DNA of 6,851 nt from NCBI GenBank assembly GCA_027324025.1, contig DAHVYW010000109.1, positions 1-6,851 on the forward strand, given 5' to 3'. A program made the translations under genes and the position numbers. The stretch is from JAJZQD01 sp021847735. GTDB lineage: Bacteria; Bacillota; Thermincolia; Thermincolales; UBA2595. The notes below the pieces were generated by a model that worked only from the letters and a program-made list of their open reading frames with translations, made no database searches and was not told the DNA's origin. Of this stretch, positions 6,122 through 6,851 are shown in pieces (within the stretch, counting starts at the first letter, position 1; every line of letters begins with the position of its first letter).

Positions 6122-6432
6122 AAAAGTAATGACGGAGACAAGTAAACTACTTAGTGCCTTACAGGGAAAAAGGGCCGGCGATTGAGAGCCTTTTGGGCAA
6201 CGGGTATTTGAAATTCCCTCCGGAACTGCAAGCTGAAAGGCTGCCTATTCCGGTGTTCTGGTAGGCTTCGCCGGCACTCCACCGTTAACAGGCAGAAGGT
6301 ATCAGCTTTGGCATAGGCCGCCCGGTAATTTAACGGTCCAGCAAAGCCCGTACCTGCAGAATGAGACGGTTACAATTGTAACCAAATTTGGGTGGTACCA
6401 CGTGGAGCATGGCTTCTCGTCCCTACAGGATG
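6122..6432 (+). promoter_or_regulatory. T-box riboswitch 2, terminator broken by deletion; same putative Phe specifier
   Basis: This is a second T-box leader, paralogous to T-box 1. Stem I begins with AATGACGGAGACAAGTA (6128-6144). GGAG (6134-6137) pairs with CTCC (6218-6221), and the loop strand GAAATTCC (6210-6217) is identical to T-box 1, giving TTC at 6214-6216. A 23-base block (6270-6292) is identical to 1001-1023. The variable hairpin in Stem II is much longer here (GCTTTG 6305-6310 with CAAAGC 6342-6347). Stem III is a palindrome (6368-6383) differing from T-box 1 by compensating changes. The T-box with its TGGT bulge is at 6385-6402. The terminator 5' arm CTTCTCGTCC (6413-6422) remains and GGATG (6428-6432) survives, but the GAGAAG arm and T run are replaced by SBP coding sequence. 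It can presumably still fold and bind tRNA but should not terminate. Confidence 0.9.
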
Positions 6433-6649
6433 GCCTGGGCCATTCCGCCAGCCGCTTCCAGCTTAACAGCTAACTACAGGCAAACGGGTTTGACGATGCC
6501 CCTTATCCACAGCCACGGTATCGGTAACCAGACGTTTATTAGGTGTTACCGGCATCTTTAATATGTCGCCTACAGACCACAACGGCCCGTCTAAAGATGA
6601 CCTGGTGATGGTGGAAATCAAAGACAAAAAGTGGCAGATTGTAAAATAG
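6430..6649 (+). pseudogene. livK: Remnant of a third LIV-type substrate-binding protein gene (two internal pieces)
   Basis: Two fragments of an SBP gene remain. Piece 1 (6433-6540) encodes AWAIPPAASS through GNQTFI, equivalent to SBP2 residues 240-275, with 30 of 36 residues identical by eye. Piece 2 (6542-6649) encodes GVTGIFNMSP through KWQIVK and a TAG stop, equivalent to SBP2 363-397, with about 22 of 35 identical. Piece 2 is one base out of frame, so reading on from piece 1 meets TAA at 6559-6561. The signal peptide, lobe 1 and about 87 codons of lobe 2 are gone. A fortuitous ATG at 6430, formed at the T-box junction, is in frame with piece 1 and would give 43 residues, with no good ribosome site. 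This is not a functional binding protein. Confidence 0.9.
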
Positions 6650-6660
6650 TACTGAGATGA

Positions 6661-6694
6661 GGCTGTCCCAAAAAGGGGCGGTCTCCATTTTGGG
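6661..6694. repeat. Inverted repeat resembling an insertion-sequence end or small terminator
   Basis: CCCAAAA (6667-6673) and TTTTGGG (6688-6694) form a 7-bp stem around a GC-rich 14-base loop, 12 bases after the pseudogene stop. The left side, GAGGCTGTCCCAAAA (6659-6673), has the look of terminal inverted repeats of some Firmicute insertion sequences, recalled from general experience and not checked. No transposase or full matching second end is present. It is not followed by a T run. Confidence 0.35.
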
Positions 6695-6732
6695 AACGCA
6701 AGCAAGGAAGGGCAGGTATATTCCTCCCTCTA

Positions 6733-6851
6733 TTATCTTTTATTTTCTTTAATATACTCTTGTATTCTTAGGTTTTCACATTTTTCAAAACGAGCCGTCT
6801 GGACAATATGAACATTTATGCATAAAACTGGTAGGGCAAGGGCGGCCTTAA
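6733..6851 (-). CDS. Possible C-terminal tail of a small minus-strand protein, cut by window edge
   Basis: On the minus strand one frame is open from the window edge to a TAA at 6735-6733, ending ARFEKCENLRIQEYIKENKR, which reads like a charged, helical protein tail. In the next frame an ATG at 6823 gives MHKCSYCPDGSF, with a CxxC pair, and then stops. The two would join into a 29-residue Cys-containing peptide if one T were removed from the TTTT run at 6790-6787. No ribosome site is visible before that ATG. The region is short and AT-rich, so it may be chance. I do not recognise the family. Confidence 0.25.
   Translation of the reverse strand, partial: KAALALPVLCINVHIVQTARFEKCENLRIQEYIKENKR

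Noticed and set aside
6430..6561. 43-residue frame from the junction ATG as a new gene
   Set aside because: It lacks a ribosome site, begins at a deletion junction, encodes only a buried fragment of a binding protein and ends at a frameshift. It is best explained as a relic.
1..6851. CRISPR array, tRNA, rRNA, integrase or attachment sites
   Set aside because: No regularly spaced repeats, cloverleaf, rRNA-like sequence or recombinase frame is visible. The only large repeats are the T-box and SBP paralogues.

Overview
The window carries one complete branched-chain/hydrophobic amino acid (LIV/HAAT-type) ABC transporter operon under T-box riboswitch control. It sits among extra, partly decayed copies of its own regulator and binding-protein gene. 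All confidently called genes are on the + strand. T-box leaders, Shine-Dalgarno sites close to GGAGG, a lipoprotein-type binding protein and a sigma-A-like promoter point to a Gram-positive (Firmicutes) host. The leader style (GATGACGGAGACAAGTA-type start) and balanced base composition suggest an anaerobic clostridial lineage such as the Desulfotomaculum/Pelotomaculum group. That placement is an inference, not a match.

Layout. 1-739: the C-terminal two thirds of a first substrate-binding protein (SBP1), cut by the window edge. 801-1142: a sigma-A-like promoter and a complete T-box leader with its terminator. 1143-1326: further leader with a few weak signals. 1327-2520: intact lipoprotein SBP2. 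2595-6016: livH, livM, livG and livF, tightly packed, with livM/livG and livG/livF overlapping. 6122-6432: a second T-box whose terminator has lost its 3' arm. 6430-6649: a third SBP gene reduced to two short pieces by two deletions and a frameshift. 6650-6851: a short inverted repeat resembling an insertion-sequence end, then AT-rich DNA with a possible minus-strand coding tail running off the window.

How it works together. SBP2 (and probably SBP1, using the same permease) captures the amino acid outside the membrane. LivH and LivM form the channel, and LivG and LivF hydrolyse ATP. The T-box should allow transcription into SBP2-livHMGF only when the matching tRNA is uncharged. By geometry with the well-studied glyQS leader, both specifier loops place UUC (Phe) in the codon position. 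The operon may therefore answer to phenylalanine starvation rather than Leu/Ile/Val; an Ile reading (AUU) one base upstream is the main alternative.

The main point of interest is a repeated 'T-box + SBP' module. One copy is intact, one is cut by the window edge, and one is a relic in which the riboswitch is fused directly to the middle of an SBP gene. I see no CRISPR array, tRNA, rRNA or transposase gene, and nothing that requires a wholly new kind of system.
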